From positions 248,001 to 312,000 of the forward strand of contig JAFDXX010000004.1 in the NCBI GenBank assembly GCA_018267705.1: DNA of 64,000 nt, written 5' to 3'. The notes below the pieces were generated by a model. It was not told where the DNA came from. It made no database searches and saw nothing but the letters and a program-made list of their open reading frames with translations. How positions within the stretch are numbered: position 1 is the stretch's first letter; every line of letters begins with the position of its first letter. Both the position numbers and the translations under genes were made by a program. Positions 10,510 to 19,940 of the stretch are shown piece after piece. Source of the stretch: Bacteroidota bacterium (GTDB lineage Bacteria; Bacteroidota; Bacteroidia; Chitinophagales; Chitinophagaceae).

Positions 10510-11265
10510 TTATGCTTCTTTGTTAAAATAAATACCATCTGCTTGTGCTGTGCAAGTAACTACTAAATCGTTTATACAAACATTATATGGTAAAGTAGCA
10601 CAGTAATAAATAATATCTGCAATATCATTTGAGTGCAAGGGTTCAAAGCCTTTATAAGTTGCTGCGGCTTTTGTTTCATCTCCTTTAAAACGTACCAAAG
10701 CAAATTCAGTATTGGCCGCACCCGGATGTATTGCCGTTACTTTTATTTTGTGCGGAAGCAAATCAATTCTCATACTATGTGATAGTGCATCAACAGCGGC
10801 TTTGGCGGCACAATATACATTGCCGTATTGATACATATTTTTTGCAGCTACTGAACCCATATTAATAATATGCCCTTTTTTATTGGCAATCATATAAGGT
10901 AATATGGCTTTAGAAACATATAATAATCCATTTACATTTGTATTAAGTATTGTTTCATAATCTTCTATTAAACCATTTTCAAAACTATCTCTTCCCCATG
11001 CACCGCCGGCATTATTATACAATACGTCAATTTGTTTCCATTCATTGGGTAAGTTTTGTAATGTGCTAAAAACTTCTTCTTTATTTCTTACATCAAAAAC
11101 AAGTGGTAAAACTTTTACTTTGTAGGTTGCAATTAATTTTTCGGCTAATTGAAATAGTTTTTCTTTTCTTCTTCCTGTAATAATACAATCCCAATTATTG
11201 GCTGCAAATTTTTCGGCAGTTGCTTTTCCAAAACCTGCTGTTGCACCTGTAATAAGTATTATCAT
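10510..11265 (-). CDS. Short-chain dehydrogenase/reductase (YdfG-like)
   Basis: This is a 251-aa classical SDR. The cofactor-binding motif TGATAGFG is at residues 6-13, the NNAGG motif at 84-88, and the catalytic Ser138, Tyr151 and Lys155 are all present (GSVAAK, NVYCAAK). The GRRKEKL segment after beta strand 2 suggests NADP(H). The closest named relatives are NADP-dependent serine/3-hydroxy acid dehydrogenases such as YdfG, but the substrate cannot be assigned. It is convergent with sprA and is the last gene of the minus-strand run that begins near 18491. Confidence 0.88.
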   Translation of the reverse strand: MIILITGATAGFGKATAEKFAANNWDCIITGRRKEKLFQLAEKLIATYKVKVLPLVFDVRNKEEVFSTLQNLPNEWKQIDVLYNNAGGAWGRDSFENGLIEDYETILNTNVNGLLYVSKAILPYMIANKKGHIINMGSVAAKNMYQYGNVYCAAKAAVDALSHSMRIDLLPHKIKVTAIHPGAANTEFALVRFKGDETKAAATYKGFEPLHSNDIADIIYYCATLPYNVCINDLVVTCTAQADGIYFNKEA

Positions 11266-11336
11266 TTTAATAAATTATTTGAAGGTTTAATTGATTATTT
11301 GTGAATGCAAGAAACGTAATTAAATCAAAATTTTCT

Positions 11337-13967
11337 TTATCTAATTAATACAATGGTTCCTTTTCTAAAAATTGTTTTGCCTGTGTAATCAATTCCTTGT
11401 GTTATGTAAATATAAGTACCGCTGGGTTGTACTATTCCGCCTACATTTCCATCCCATCCTTGTCCAATTTCAGAAGTAATATATAATAATTGTCCCCATC
11501 TATTATATATTTTAAAATAATTTAATGTAACAATGCCAACAGGTATAGGTTTTAAAATATCATTCAAGCCATCGTTATTGGGAGTGAATGCCGATGGAAC
11601 AAAAATATCGGGATCTGTTTTGAAAACTTTCACCCAAATATCATCCATACCATAACATCCCGCAGAATCTAATGTTACTTTTACTATGTAACGAATAGAA
11701 TCTGTTGTAGTGTTTAATATAGCAATTGGGTGAGATATATTTGGATTATCTAGCCCTGTTGAGGGAGACCATATAAATGACATACCTGTTGTATCTGTAA
11801 CAGTAGCATGTAATTGTAACGGCTGATTAATAACAATGCTTGTATCGTTTCCTGCATTAACTGTAATAAGTGGAATTATTTTTACAGTTACCGTATCGCT
11901 AACAGATTTTGGGCAACCGATAGTATCAGTAACTGTTATAATATATTGTGTTGTTTTGTTGGGTCCAGCAATTGGGTTTAATGAATTGGCATTGAGTAAA
12001 GTACCGGAAGGTTTCCAATTAAATGATGAACCTATAATAGTTGCGTTTAATTGTACTCTACTTCCAAAACATAATGTAGTATCTTTTGTTGCCATAACAG
12101 AAGGGTAAGGTGCTACTTTTACCAATACAGAATCTTTATCTTGACATTTGCCTAAGTTGGCAGTTACATAATACTTTGTTGTTACAAGTGGTTGTATTAA
12201 CGGTTGTTTTACACTATCAACAAACACACCTGTTGAGGCAATCCATTTGTAACTGAGAGCATGGCTTGTTGGATTTAATCTAATGGTATCTGTTTTGCAA
12301 ATTCCGGTATCTCTTCCTGCATCTACGGTAATAAACTGTAGTACGTTTACTTTAATAGAATCTTCATTAATACATCCGTTATTGTTTACGGTAACATGAT
12401 ACACTGTTGTATCTGTAGGATATACTAAAGGCGTTGCAGAAATTGGATTAATAATTCTTGTAGCAGGCGTCCACGTTATAATGCCACCATTTGTATTGGC
12501 AATTAATGGTAAAGTATCTATGCTGCAAATTAATGTATCATGAAACGGCAAACTGAGACTGGGTTTATCGTTTACACTTAATGGTTTAGTTATTACATCT
12601 ACACAACCTTTACTGTTGGCAACCGTTAATGTAATGGTTTTATTTCCTGATGTTGCATATAAATGCGATGGGTTTTGTATAGAAGTAGTATCTAATGTTC
12701 CTGAGGTAGGATCTCCAAAACTCCAACTCCAATTATTTACTACACCATATTTTGTGTAGGTTAAATCTTTAAATAAATATGGATTTAAATAACAATTTCC
12801 TGTAATACTAAAGTCTGGCGTAAAACCCGGAAATACACGTACTGTTGCAGTTGTAGAATCTTGACAACCACCAGTAGCGGTAACTTTTAATTTCATTACA
12901 TAAACACCTGTATCGTGATAAGTATATGTGGGTGTTGAATTAGTAGAAGTATCAGTAGTGTAACTGGTTTCTCCAAAATCCCACGCATAAGAAATAATAT
13001 TTGATGAAGTACTTTCATTTTGAAAACTCATAGTAAAACCATTACAAGTAATATAAGATGGTTTTAATGAAGCTGCAGAAACTGAACAGTTAGCAACAGT
13101 AATATGAATTTCTTTTTTTGTAGTGCCAATTAAAACACCGCCTCTGTATTCATTTGCACAAACAGCTATAACATAATCGCCTATTGCAGAAGGAGCTACA
13201 CCAGATATAATACCTGTAATAGGATTAATGGTTACTGCTGCACCTAAAGGCGTACCGCCTGTATAACCACTATTATAAGGTACAGATGAAAATGGTGGGG
13301 CAGAAGGAGGATTAGGTGTTGGGGTTAGACTACTTCCACCAATTAAACCATTACAAAATGTGTAGCTTAAAGAGTCTCCATCGGCATCAGTAGCACTAAA
13401 ATCAAACGTAAAGTTGGTTTTATAGCAAACTACGGCAGTATCTTTTTGAGCAAAAACCGGACTACTGTTTTTTGAATAATCGCTACCATTTATTGTTCCG
13501 GGTATTGTGTTAGTATAAGTAATACCAACTTGATCTGAATTTGAAACATTAATTATACCGGCTATTCTACAACATCTTTGTACTGCTAATGTATATCCGT
13601 TTGTATTAAAAGGTAAATCAACGGTTGTGGTATATTTATCAATTCTATAGCAAACAGTTGGTACGGGAGATAAGCATGGATTAAAACTTGTTTTATTTAA
13701 AATATCGGTTGCTGTTTTGTTAACCGTTATTGTATTTAGTAAATTATTGGTTACTGCATCAAACACACCTAAAGCAACCGAAGCATCTATTTGTGCACCA
13801 CTAGAAGTACAAAGTAAATATTGATTTATTGTTATAGAATATTTGTTTGTTTTATTAACATTATCTGTACTAATATATTGGTATGAAATCCAACCACCTT
13901 TTAAATGTGCAGCAAACCCAATTCGAATAAAAAGTAAAAGCGTTATGAGTAACAAAAATTTTTTCAT
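11337..13967 (-). CDS. Secreted multi-PKD protein with T9SS type B sorting domain
   Basis: The 876-aa product begins with a signal peptide (MKKFLLLITLLLFIRIGFAAHL). The middle holds Ig/PKD-like modules, with PKD signatures such as YAWDFGE and WSWSFGD and repeated SxxPVxVN-type beta strands. The C-terminal 90 residues form a gliding-motility-type (type B) sorting domain: FVPSAFTPNNDGLND, YFKIYNRWGQ, GWDG and PSGTYIY. The family role is export through SprA and retention at or release from the cell surface, often as adhesins. Several cysteine pairs (CCRIAG, CYKTNF) suggest disulfides. It shares its last roughly 190 residues with the next gene upstream (14087-16507), but the N-terminal part is unrelated to that gene. 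No catalytic domain is recognisable. Confidence 0.88.
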   Translation of the reverse strand: MKKFLLLITLLLFIRIGFAAHLKGGWISYQYISTDNVNKTNKYSITINQYLLCTSSGAQIDASVALGVFDAVTNNLLNTITVNKTATDILNKTSFNPCLSPVPTVCYRIDKYTTTVDLPFNTNGYTLAVQRCCRIAGIINVSNSDQVGITYTNTIPGTINGSDYSKNSSPVFAQKDTAVVCYKTNFTFDFSATDADGDSLSYTFCNGLIGGSSLTPTPNPPSAPPFSSVPYNSGYTGGTPLGAAVTINPITGIISGVAPSAIGDYVIAVCANEYRGGVLIGTTKKEIHITVANCSVSAASLKPSYITCNGFTMSFQNESTSSNIISYAWDFGETSYTTDTSTNSTPTYTYHDTGVYVMKLKVTATGGCQDSTTATVRVFPGFTPDFSITGNCYLNPYLFKDLTYTKYGVVNNWSWSFGDPTSGTLDTTSIQNPSHLYATSGNKTITLTVANSKGCVDVITKPLSVNDKPSLSLPFHDTLICSIDTLPLIANTNGGIITWTPATRIINPISATPLVYPTDTTVYHVTVNNNGCINEDSIKVNVLQFITVDAGRDTGICKTDTIRLNPTSHALSYKWIASTGVFVDSVKQPLIQPLVTTKYYVTANLGKCQDKDSVLVKVAPYPSVMATKDTTLCFGSRVQLNATIIGSSFNWKPSGTLLNANSLNPIAGPNKTTQYIITVTDTIGCPKSVSDTVTVKIIPLITVNAGNDTSIVINQPLQLHATVTDTTGMSFIWSPSTGLDNPNISHPIAILNTTTDSIRYIVKVTLDSAGCYGMDDIWVKVFKTDPDIFVPSAFTPNNDGLNDILKPIPVGIVTLNYFKIYNRWGQLLYITSEIGQGWDGNVGGIVQPSGTYIYITQGIDYTGKTIFRKGTIVLIR

Positions 13968-14086
13968 GAAATATCCCTGTAATTCAATTTAATAATTTCA
14001 GGTGGTGAAGATAACTAACTAATACTTCAATTAACTTGCTATTTGTGTATTTAGTAAGATATATTGTTATAGAATTGAAATGTATT

Positions 14087-16507
14087 TTAACGTATTAAAA
14101 CAGTAGTTCCTTTTCTAAAAACTTTCTTCCCATTATAATCTATACCTTCAGTTATATACACATACGTGCCACTGGGTTGGGCTGTTCCGTTTACATATCC
14201 ATCCCATCCTTTGCCAATCTCAGAAGTACTGTATAATAAATTTCCCCACCTATTATATATTTTAAAATAATTTAATGTAACAATGCCAACAGTTATTGGT
14301 TTTAATACATCATTCAAACCATCGTTGTTAGGTGTAAATGCTGATGGTACAAATATTTCAGGACCGGTTTTAAAAATTCTAACTAAAACCGAGGCTGTGC
14401 CATAACAACCAAAAGGATTTAATGTTGCTTTAACTGTATACTTAATAACAGAATCAAATGCTGTATTTATTAATGCAATAGGATTTGAAATATTTGGATT
14501 ATTTAATCCTGTTGATGGAGACCAATTAAATTGTGTTACAGAAGAATCAGTAACAATAGCGTTTAATTGCAAAGGTTGGTTTAGCACAATTGCTGTATCA
14601 TTACCTGCACTTACTATAATAGGTGGTATTACTTTTACATAGAATGTATCCGTCCAAATATTAGGGCAATTATTATTTTTTATTGATAACACATAACTTG
14701 TAGTTTTTGATGGTGCAACTTTTGCGTTAATGGTTGCAGGCAGTTGATTTATTGCTCCATTACCTACATCATATACTGTATTGTTATTCCATGTATAATT
14801 AGAACCAATAGTAACATTTGCATTTAATGTAGCAGCGGTGCCAAAGCAAATGGTTGAACTATCCGGAAAAATGCTTGCAACAGGAAATGGAGTATTATAA
14901 AAATTAATGGAAGAAACTTTGCTGGTATCTGAAGGACAAACACCGTTTTGAACAATTGCTCTGTATTTTATGGTTGAAGAAATGCCTACTACATCGTAAC
15001 TATTACTGGTGTTGGGGGGTGTAACATTATTCCACACAATACTATCGTATGAATATTGCCAATTTAAAACATCTCCCCGTGCATTTTGTAATTGTAATGT
15101 TGTGTTTTGATTTTGCCCTACACATATAGGAAGTAATGATGGATAAATTTCTCCGCCAATTGTTTTTGTATTCACTGTTATTAATACACTATTGGTAGAA
15201 TCTATACTGCATTGTGTTCCTTTTTGTACAATGGCTTTATATAATGTGGTACTGTTTAAATTTTGTACAGTTAATGTATTAAAAGTATTATTAATATCAC
15301 TCCAGCTTTTTCCGGTATCGGTTGAGCTAACCCACTTCAATATATTCCCGTCATTACCGGTTAAAGTAATAGTAGAATTATTAATTCCTTCACAAACTAT
15401 ATTGTTCCCACTTAATGTACCGGCTATTGTTGGAGAGCTGGTAGTTACATATAAAGTTGAAGATAAATCTGCACATGAATTAGTAGCTCTTGCTGTTATA
15501 TTGCCTGATTGATTTCCTGCTTTTACAGAAATAATATTGGTGCCATTTCCTGAAACTATTGCCCATCCTGTAGGAACCGTCCATGAATAAACTGCACCGG
15601 CTAATGACGGGATTGAAAATGTTGATATACCATTTTCACAAACATTAGGTAAACCGCTAATAGTTAAACCACTACACTCATTTCTAACCGCAAAATAGGC
15701 ATAAGCAAAATGCCCTTTGGGTACACAGTTTTCGGCAGTAAAAACCAACTTAACTTTTTGCCCTCTGTATGCAGTTAAATCAAAAGTAACTTCAGTCCAA
15801 TTTTTTGTCCAAACTCTATAGGCATTACTGCCACCTGTATTAGGAGAAGGCATATTACTTAATGTAAAACCATTTTGAATTGCAGTAGCCTGATCTAAGG
15901 TTCCATTATTAGTTGGAAGAAAATATTTAGTAGATGCACATTGTATAATACCTGCATCTGTATATAAAGTAGCCGATGCTAAAGGTTGTTGTGAAGATTC
16001 GTGATTACCATTTTCTAAAACCATTGCATAAGCGTAAGTCATAGTGTAAGGGCCACTACCTGCAGGAACATTTATTTCATATCTAATACCTCTAAAAAAA
16101 CCGCCCGGCAAAGAGTTTGTAGATGTTGAACCTAATAAAACCGAATACTTGTAATTGTAATTATTAATGGTAGGTATGGTTTGAAAATACCCAAATGGAT
16201 CGAGGCTACTGGTTGTTAATACACGTACACCTTGCCCGCCCGATGATGTATACTCAGGTAAACTAACAGCATTAAGTGTACCTAATGGGAAAGAAGCAGA
16301 GCTGTCATAATTTTGTTGAGCATAAGCAACTCTTGCAGAGTTTGTTTGAAAAGTGCCTGTATATGCATACCAATGGTTTAATGCACCTTCTGAAAAATTA
16401 ATATTTACGGGGCATGCTTGGGTTTGTGTATAAGAATAATTTACCAATAACATAATTGGTAGTAACCATACTAATATTAAAACAGATTTAAACATTGTAT
16501 ACTTCAC
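14087..16507 (-). CDS. Secreted Ig-like-repeat protein with T9SS type B sorting domain
   Basis: The 806-aa product has a signal peptide (KSVLILVWLLPIMLLVNYSYTQ). An N-terminal jelly-roll-like region (about residues 30-280) follows, with a beta-rich FDLTAYRGQKVKLVFTAEN segment typical of carbohydrate-binding-like folds. Then come several Ig-like modules (CEGINNSTITLTG, CVGQNQNTTL, CFGTAATLNA) and a type B sorting domain (FVPSAFTPNNDGLND ... PSGTYVYI). The gene starts 20 nt after the hydrolase stop and is probably in the same transcript. The final module pair is a close paralogue of that in 11337-13967. It is likely a surface adhesin or matrix protein, but the ligand is unknown. Confidence 0.87.
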   Translation of the reverse strand: MKYTMFKSVLILVWLLPIMLLVNYSYTQTQACPVNINFSEGALNHWYAYTGTFQTNSARVAYAQQNYDSSASFPLGTLNAVSLPEYTSSGGQGVRVLTTSSLDPFGYFQTIPTINNYNYKYSVLLGSTSTNSLPGGFFRGIRYEINVPAGSGPYTMTYAYAMVLENGNHESSQQPLASATLYTDAGIIQCASTKYFLPTNNGTLDQATAIQNGFTLSNMPSPNTGGSNAYRVWTKNWTEVTFDLTAYRGQKVKLVFTAENCVPKGHFAYAYFAVRNECSGLTISGLPNVCENGISTFSIPSLAGAVYSWTVPTGWAIVSGNGTNIISVKAGNQSGNITARATNSCADLSSTLYVTTSSPTIAGTLSGNNIVCEGINNSTITLTGNDGNILKWVSSTDTGKSWSDINNTFNTLTVQNLNSTTLYKAIVQKGTQCSIDSTNSVLITVNTKTIGGEIYPSLLPICVGQNQNTTLQLQNARGDVLNWQYSYDSIVWNNVTPPNTSNSYDVVGISSTIKYRAIVQNGVCPSDTSKVSSINFYNTPFPVASIFPDSSTICFGTAATLNANVTIGSNYTWNNNTVYDVGNGAINQLPATINAKVAPSKTTSYVLSIKNNNCPNIWTDTFYVKVIPPIIVSAGNDTAIVLNQPLQLNAIVTDSSVTQFNWSPSTGLNNPNISNPIALINTAFDSVIKYTVKATLNPFGCYGTASVLVRIFKTGPEIFVPSAFTPNNDGLNDVLKPITVGIVTLNYFKIYNRWGNLLYSTSEIGKGWDGYVNGTAQPSGTYVYITEGIDYNGKKVFRKGTTVLIR
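14250..14292. repeat. 43-bp exact repeat shared with 11500-11542 (sorting-domain coding DNA)
   Basis: Bases 14250-14292 are identical to 11500-11542, including all wobble positions. The block encodes the VGIVTLNYFKIYNRW part of the type B sorting domain in both neighbouring secreted-protein genes. Flanking DNA is similar but clearly diverged. Confidence 0.9.
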
Positions 16508-16527
16508 TCAAAGTGATTTATTTTTTT

Positions 16528-17331
16528 TTAAATCGCTTGTATGAAATGTATTAAAAATTGGTTAAGATTTTCTGTTGCTTCCCACATACTCATATGCCCA
16601 ATATTTTCAAGTATATGAATATACGAACTTAATGGTAGTTTAGCTTGTTGTAATACATCATTCATAGGGGCAGCAACATCTTCGGTACCAATAATAAATA
16701 AAACAGGTAATGAAGTGTTTTTTAAAACAGAAGTTTTATCTGTTCTATTCATCATTGCTTTATAATATTGTTGTAATGCTTTGGTTGAAAATTTTCTTCC
16801 TTCTTCTATAAGTAGCGTAAGTTTTTCAGGATAATTTTTTTTGAAATTTGTAGAGAATAAATTAGGAATGGTGGTTTTTAAAAAAGCATAACCACCATAC
16901 TCTTCCATCATTTCAATGCCACGTAAACGATTTTGTTTTTTTTCTTCACTATCGGGAAATGCTGTTGAATGTATTAAACCAAAACCGTTTAAGTGTTGTG
17001 GATACATTTCTCCAAAAGATAAAGTTATATAACCGCCCATACTGTGCCCAAGCATTATACATGATTGAATGTTTTCTTGTATAAGCAAAGCATAAATACA
17101 TTTTGCATAATCATTAATTGTAATATCGCCGTTTTCTTCATTTAGCATTTCAGAGTTTCCGCTTCCCGGCAAATCAGGAACAATAAGTTGGCAATAGTGT
17201 TTAAGAAAATTTATTTGGTGATTGAAAATATTGCTGTCTTCTCCAAAGCCATGTAATAAAACAACAACTTTTCCTTTGCCTTCAACTCGGTAAAAAATAG
17301 TTGATTGGTAGTATGTGAAATGTTTTATCAT
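16528..17331 (-). CDS. Alpha/beta-fold hydrolase
   Basis: This 267-aa protein is a classic alpha/beta hydrolase. The oxyanion-hole HGFG motif is near residues 27-30, the nucleophile elbow GHSMGG holds Ser97, an acid is likely in GTEDVAAP, and the catalytic His lies in the C-terminal ENIGHMSMWEA. Its overall pattern resembles small esterases and BioH/MenH-like enzymes, with no further specificity visible. No signal peptide is seen, so it is probably cytoplasmic. Its ATG overlaps the stop of the DUF4105 gene by 4 nt (ATGA), which implies translational coupling. It is followed after 20 nt by a T9SS cargo gene. Confidence 0.88.
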   Translation of the reverse strand: MIKHFTYYQSTIFYRVEGKGKVVVLLHGFGEDSNIFNHQINFLKHYCQLIVPDLPGSGNSEMLNEENGDITINDYAKCIYALLIQENIQSCIMLGHSMGGYITLSFGEMYPQHLNGFGLIHSTAFPDSEEKKQNRLRGIEMMEEYGGYAFLKTTIPNLFSTNFKKNYPEKLTLLIEEGRKFSTKALQQYYKAMMNRTDKTSVLKNTSLPVLFIIGTEDVAAPMNDVLQQAKLPLSSYIHILENIGHMSMWEATENLNQFLIHFIQAI

Positions 17332-18491
17332 TTGCTGTTATGAATCATTCTTGCACTCATATTTAACAACAAAATTACAATAGGCAGCAATGCAATGTTT
17401 AATTGTTGCGGAAGCATGCTCCATGTAACTATTGTAATAGCACTAATAAATGCAACCACATAAAAATATTTTATTAACCAATTAGGTTTTTTAAATAAAG
17501 CAAATGCTGCAATAATATTGGTTGGTAATGCCCATAATAAATTATAGTTGGCTGCACAAGCTTTATGGTCTGTACAAAACATCATAAATAAAATTACCAA
17601 CCCTAATAAACCTGTAATGTATAATAAAATGGAGTTGGAAATAATTGTAATTTTTTTTAATATTTTATTTTTTGAAAAAGAAATAAGTAATAGGATTAAT
17701 GATATGCCACCTATTAAATAAAACGGATAATGTTGGTTGCTTGTTTCAGTAATAGGTTCTGCAACATTTAATAAAACTTTTTTATTGCTTATTAGTATAG
17801 TAGGAGTGTTTGTAGAGCTATCAACAGCTTTTAATAAATAATCGGGTAAAAAAACACTTTCATAAATAGTTAGTTTTTTATCGGTAGGGCTGCCCAATAA
17901 AATATCAATCCCTAATTTACTCCAACACATATTCATACTGTCTAAATAAATATGAATCATGTTTCTAAATGTTGTTTGTGCGGGCACTAATGGTTTTGTA
18001 ATAGTTAAACCTGCTTGCTTTGTTAAAATATCTCTTATGCGTGTGGTACAGTTGTCATAGAAAAAATCGTATTTATAATATTTGTTATTGCCTATTAAAT
18101 TTTGTTGCAGAAAAGAAATTATATTTTGTTTTTGTATAGCAGTAAGGTTTAATTCTTGCTCGTATATATTTCTTTTTTCTAAAGTATAATTATATAAAAA
18201 TTGGGGTAAGCCATCATAAGCTAAAGCATAATCTAATTTTCCGGTAGTAAACTTTAAATAAAAATTGGGTTCTTCAAAATTAAAAGTACCGTAATTATAA
18301 ACTATGTCGGAATGGTTAGTGCTATCTGTTATTCTTAATGCAGTATGACCAAATACTGCGTACAAATCTGCACCGGGAGAGCAGGTTAATAAACTTATTC
18401 TAATATGCGATGAATCTGTTTGTGCAAAGAGTTTAGTGTTTGAAATTAGAAAACTAAAAATTACTATTATAAATACAACAAGCTTTTTCAT
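17328..18491 (-). CDS. DUF4105 (Lnb-type N-terminal periplasmic domain) membrane protein
   Basis: The 387-aa protein begins with a signal peptide (LVVFIIVIFSFLISNTKLFAQ). A DUF4105 domain follows, with the characteristic LLTCSPGADLYAVFGHTALRI, VYNYGTFNF and YDFFYDNCTTRIRD stretches. About four or five transmembrane helices fill the C-terminal half from residue 255 on. The conserved Cys, His and NC residues suggest a NlpC/P60-like or lipase-like periplasmic activity, as in the Lnb family, but the biochemical role is not settled. It heads the run DUF4105-hydrolase-T9SS cargo and is insulated from the ABC operon by a terminator. Confidence 0.82.
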   Translation of the reverse strand: MKKLVVFIIVIFSFLISNTKLFAQTDSSHIRISLLTCSPGADLYAVFGHTALRITDSTNHSDIVYNYGTFNFEEPNFYLKFTTGKLDYALAYDGLPQFLYNYTLEKRNIYEQELNLTAIQKQNIISFLQQNLIGNNKYYKYDFFYDNCTTRIRDILTKQAGLTITKPLVPAQTTFRNMIHIYLDSMNMCWSKLGIDILLGSPTDKKLTIYESVFLPDYLLKAVDSSTNTPTILISNKKVLLNVAEPITETSNQHYPFYLIGGISLILLLISFSKNKILKKITIISNSILLYITGLLGLVILFMMFCTDHKACAANYNLLWALPTNIIAAFALFKKPNWLIKYFYVVAFISAITIVTWSMLPQQLNIALLPIVILLLNMSARMIHNSK

Positions 18492-18548
18492 ACACGCAAG
18501 TTATTGTAATATTTTATTTTGATGGAGTAAAAGCAACAGTAAAAAAAA

Positions 18549-18577
18549 TCCCGCACAAATAAGTGCGGGATTTTTTT
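18549..18577. terminator. Rho-independent terminator (bidirectional form)
   Basis: A perfect 8-bp GC-rich stem (18549-18556 with 18563-18570) with a 6-nt loop is flanked by eight A and seven T. It directly follows the stop of the ABC permease gene on the minus strand and separates that operon from the DUF4105 gene. Confidence 0.9.
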
Positions 18578-18578
18578 A

Positions 18579-19913
18579 TTAAGCTGTTTTGGTAAATGCC
18601 CACTTCATCATTTCTTTCCATGTTATTTTTTTTCCATACATTAAAATACCTGTTCGGTATATTTTTCCGGCAAGCCATGTGGTAAATAAAAAACCAAGTA
18701 TTAAAACAATTATACTTACGCCTAGTTGCCAATATGGTACGGTTGATGGTACACCAAATGCAATACGGGCCATCATAACAATTGGAGAGCTGAATGGCAC
18801 AATGCCTGCCCAAACTGCTAACGAACTATCGGGCGATTGTATAACGCTCGTCATGATAAAAAATGAAAATATAATAGGCATTGTAATGGGCAAAGTAAGG
18901 CTTTGCGATGTTTGTAAATCTTCAACCACACTACCTACTGCAGCAAATAAAGCAGCATAAAATAAATAACCGCCAATAAAATAAAAAATAAAACAACTTA
19001 TTATTAAACCCCAATTGGCAGTGCCTAAAGTATGTTTTACGTTGTATAAATTTTGAGCAGCATCACTTGCTTGCATTGCACTTGCACCGGGCATTACGCC
19101 GCCATTTTGTTGTAATGTTTTAACTTGTTCTAATGTTTCGTGTGGTATAAAAGTTTGTGCAACAGATAATAAAGTAAATATTAAAACTACCCATAATAAA
19201 AATTGTGTAATTCCAACTGCACCAATACCAATTATTTTTCCTGCCATTAGTTGAAAGGGTCTAACGCTGCTAACAATTACTTCTGCAATACGGTTTGTTT
19301 TTTCTTCCATTACGCCGCGTAAAACCATCATTCCGTACACTAGCATTGTTATATAAATTAAAATACCACAACCGTAACCAATGCCGTAAGCCAAACCTTC
19401 ATTGCTTTCTTTAACACTTGCTCCGGCTTGTTGTTCTGTTTTTAATTTTGCAAACTGAGATTGGCTATGAATAGAATCTAGCATGGTTTTTGTAATGCCA
19501 TTGTCTTGTAAATTTTTATCTTCAATAGCGGTATTAATTCTTTCTTCAATTTTTTCTTGTGCAATTAACCCAATGCTTTTTTTAGAACGAAGGATGTAAG
19601 TAGTTTTTTCGGTGCCATTAAATTTTGGTATTAATAAAATATCGCTATAGCCTTTGGTTATATAGTTAGTGGTATCAACACCTTCAGGAAATTCGAAAAT
19701 TAAATCGTTTGAATTTTTTAAGTTATTTTTAAAAAATCCATTCTCATCAATTACTGCTATTTTGTGTGCTGTTTTTCCTTGTATAGAAAAATAAGTTGCT
19801 CCGGCAATCATAACTACAAAAAGCAATGGTGTTAAAAGTGTTGTAAGAATAAATGCTTTATTTTTTACTCGTGATAAATATTCTCTTTGTATTATTAATA
19901 ATATTTTGTTCAT
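18579..19913 (-). CDS. ABC-2 type transporter permease (NatB-like)
   Basis: This is a 444-aa membrane protein. One N-terminal helix is followed by a large extracytoplasmic domain (about residues 40-180), then five or six helices. The segment GMMVLRGVMEEKTNRIAEVIVSSVRPFQLMAGKIIG is diagnostic of the NatB/YhaP group of ABC-2 permeases. With the ATPase encoded 27 nt upstream it should form an exporter. NatAB pumps Na+ in Bacillus, but homologues in Bacteroidota have no proven substrate. The second half of the protein is very hydrophobic, as expected. Confidence 0.88.
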   Translation of the reverse strand: MNKILLIIQREYLSRVKNKAFILTTLLTPLLFVVMIAGATYFSIQGKTAHKIAVIDENGFFKNNLKNSNDLIFEFPEGVDTTNYITKGYSDILLIPKFNGTEKTTYILRSKKSIGLIAQEKIEERINTAIEDKNLQDNGITKTMLDSIHSQSQFAKLKTEQQAGASVKESNEGLAYGIGYGCGILIYITMLVYGMMVLRGVMEEKTNRIAEVIVSSVRPFQLMAGKIIGIGAVGITQFLLWVVLIFTLLSVAQTFIPHETLEQVKTLQQNGGVMPGASAMQASDAAQNLYNVKHTLGTANWGLIISCFIFYFIGGYLFYAALFAAVGSVVEDLQTSQSLTLPITMPIIFSFFIMTSVIQSPDSSLAVWAGIVPFSSPIVMMARIAFGVPSTVPYWQLGVSIIVLILGFLFTTWLAGKIYRTGILMYGKKITWKEMMKWAFTKTA

Positions 19914-19940
19914 ATAACAAGATAAGGTGGTAAAATTTGT

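Noticed and set aside
18514..18813. Minus-strand frame overlapping the ABC permease gene and its terminator
   Set aside because: It lies in another frame over the real permease coding sequence and runs through the terminator hairpin.
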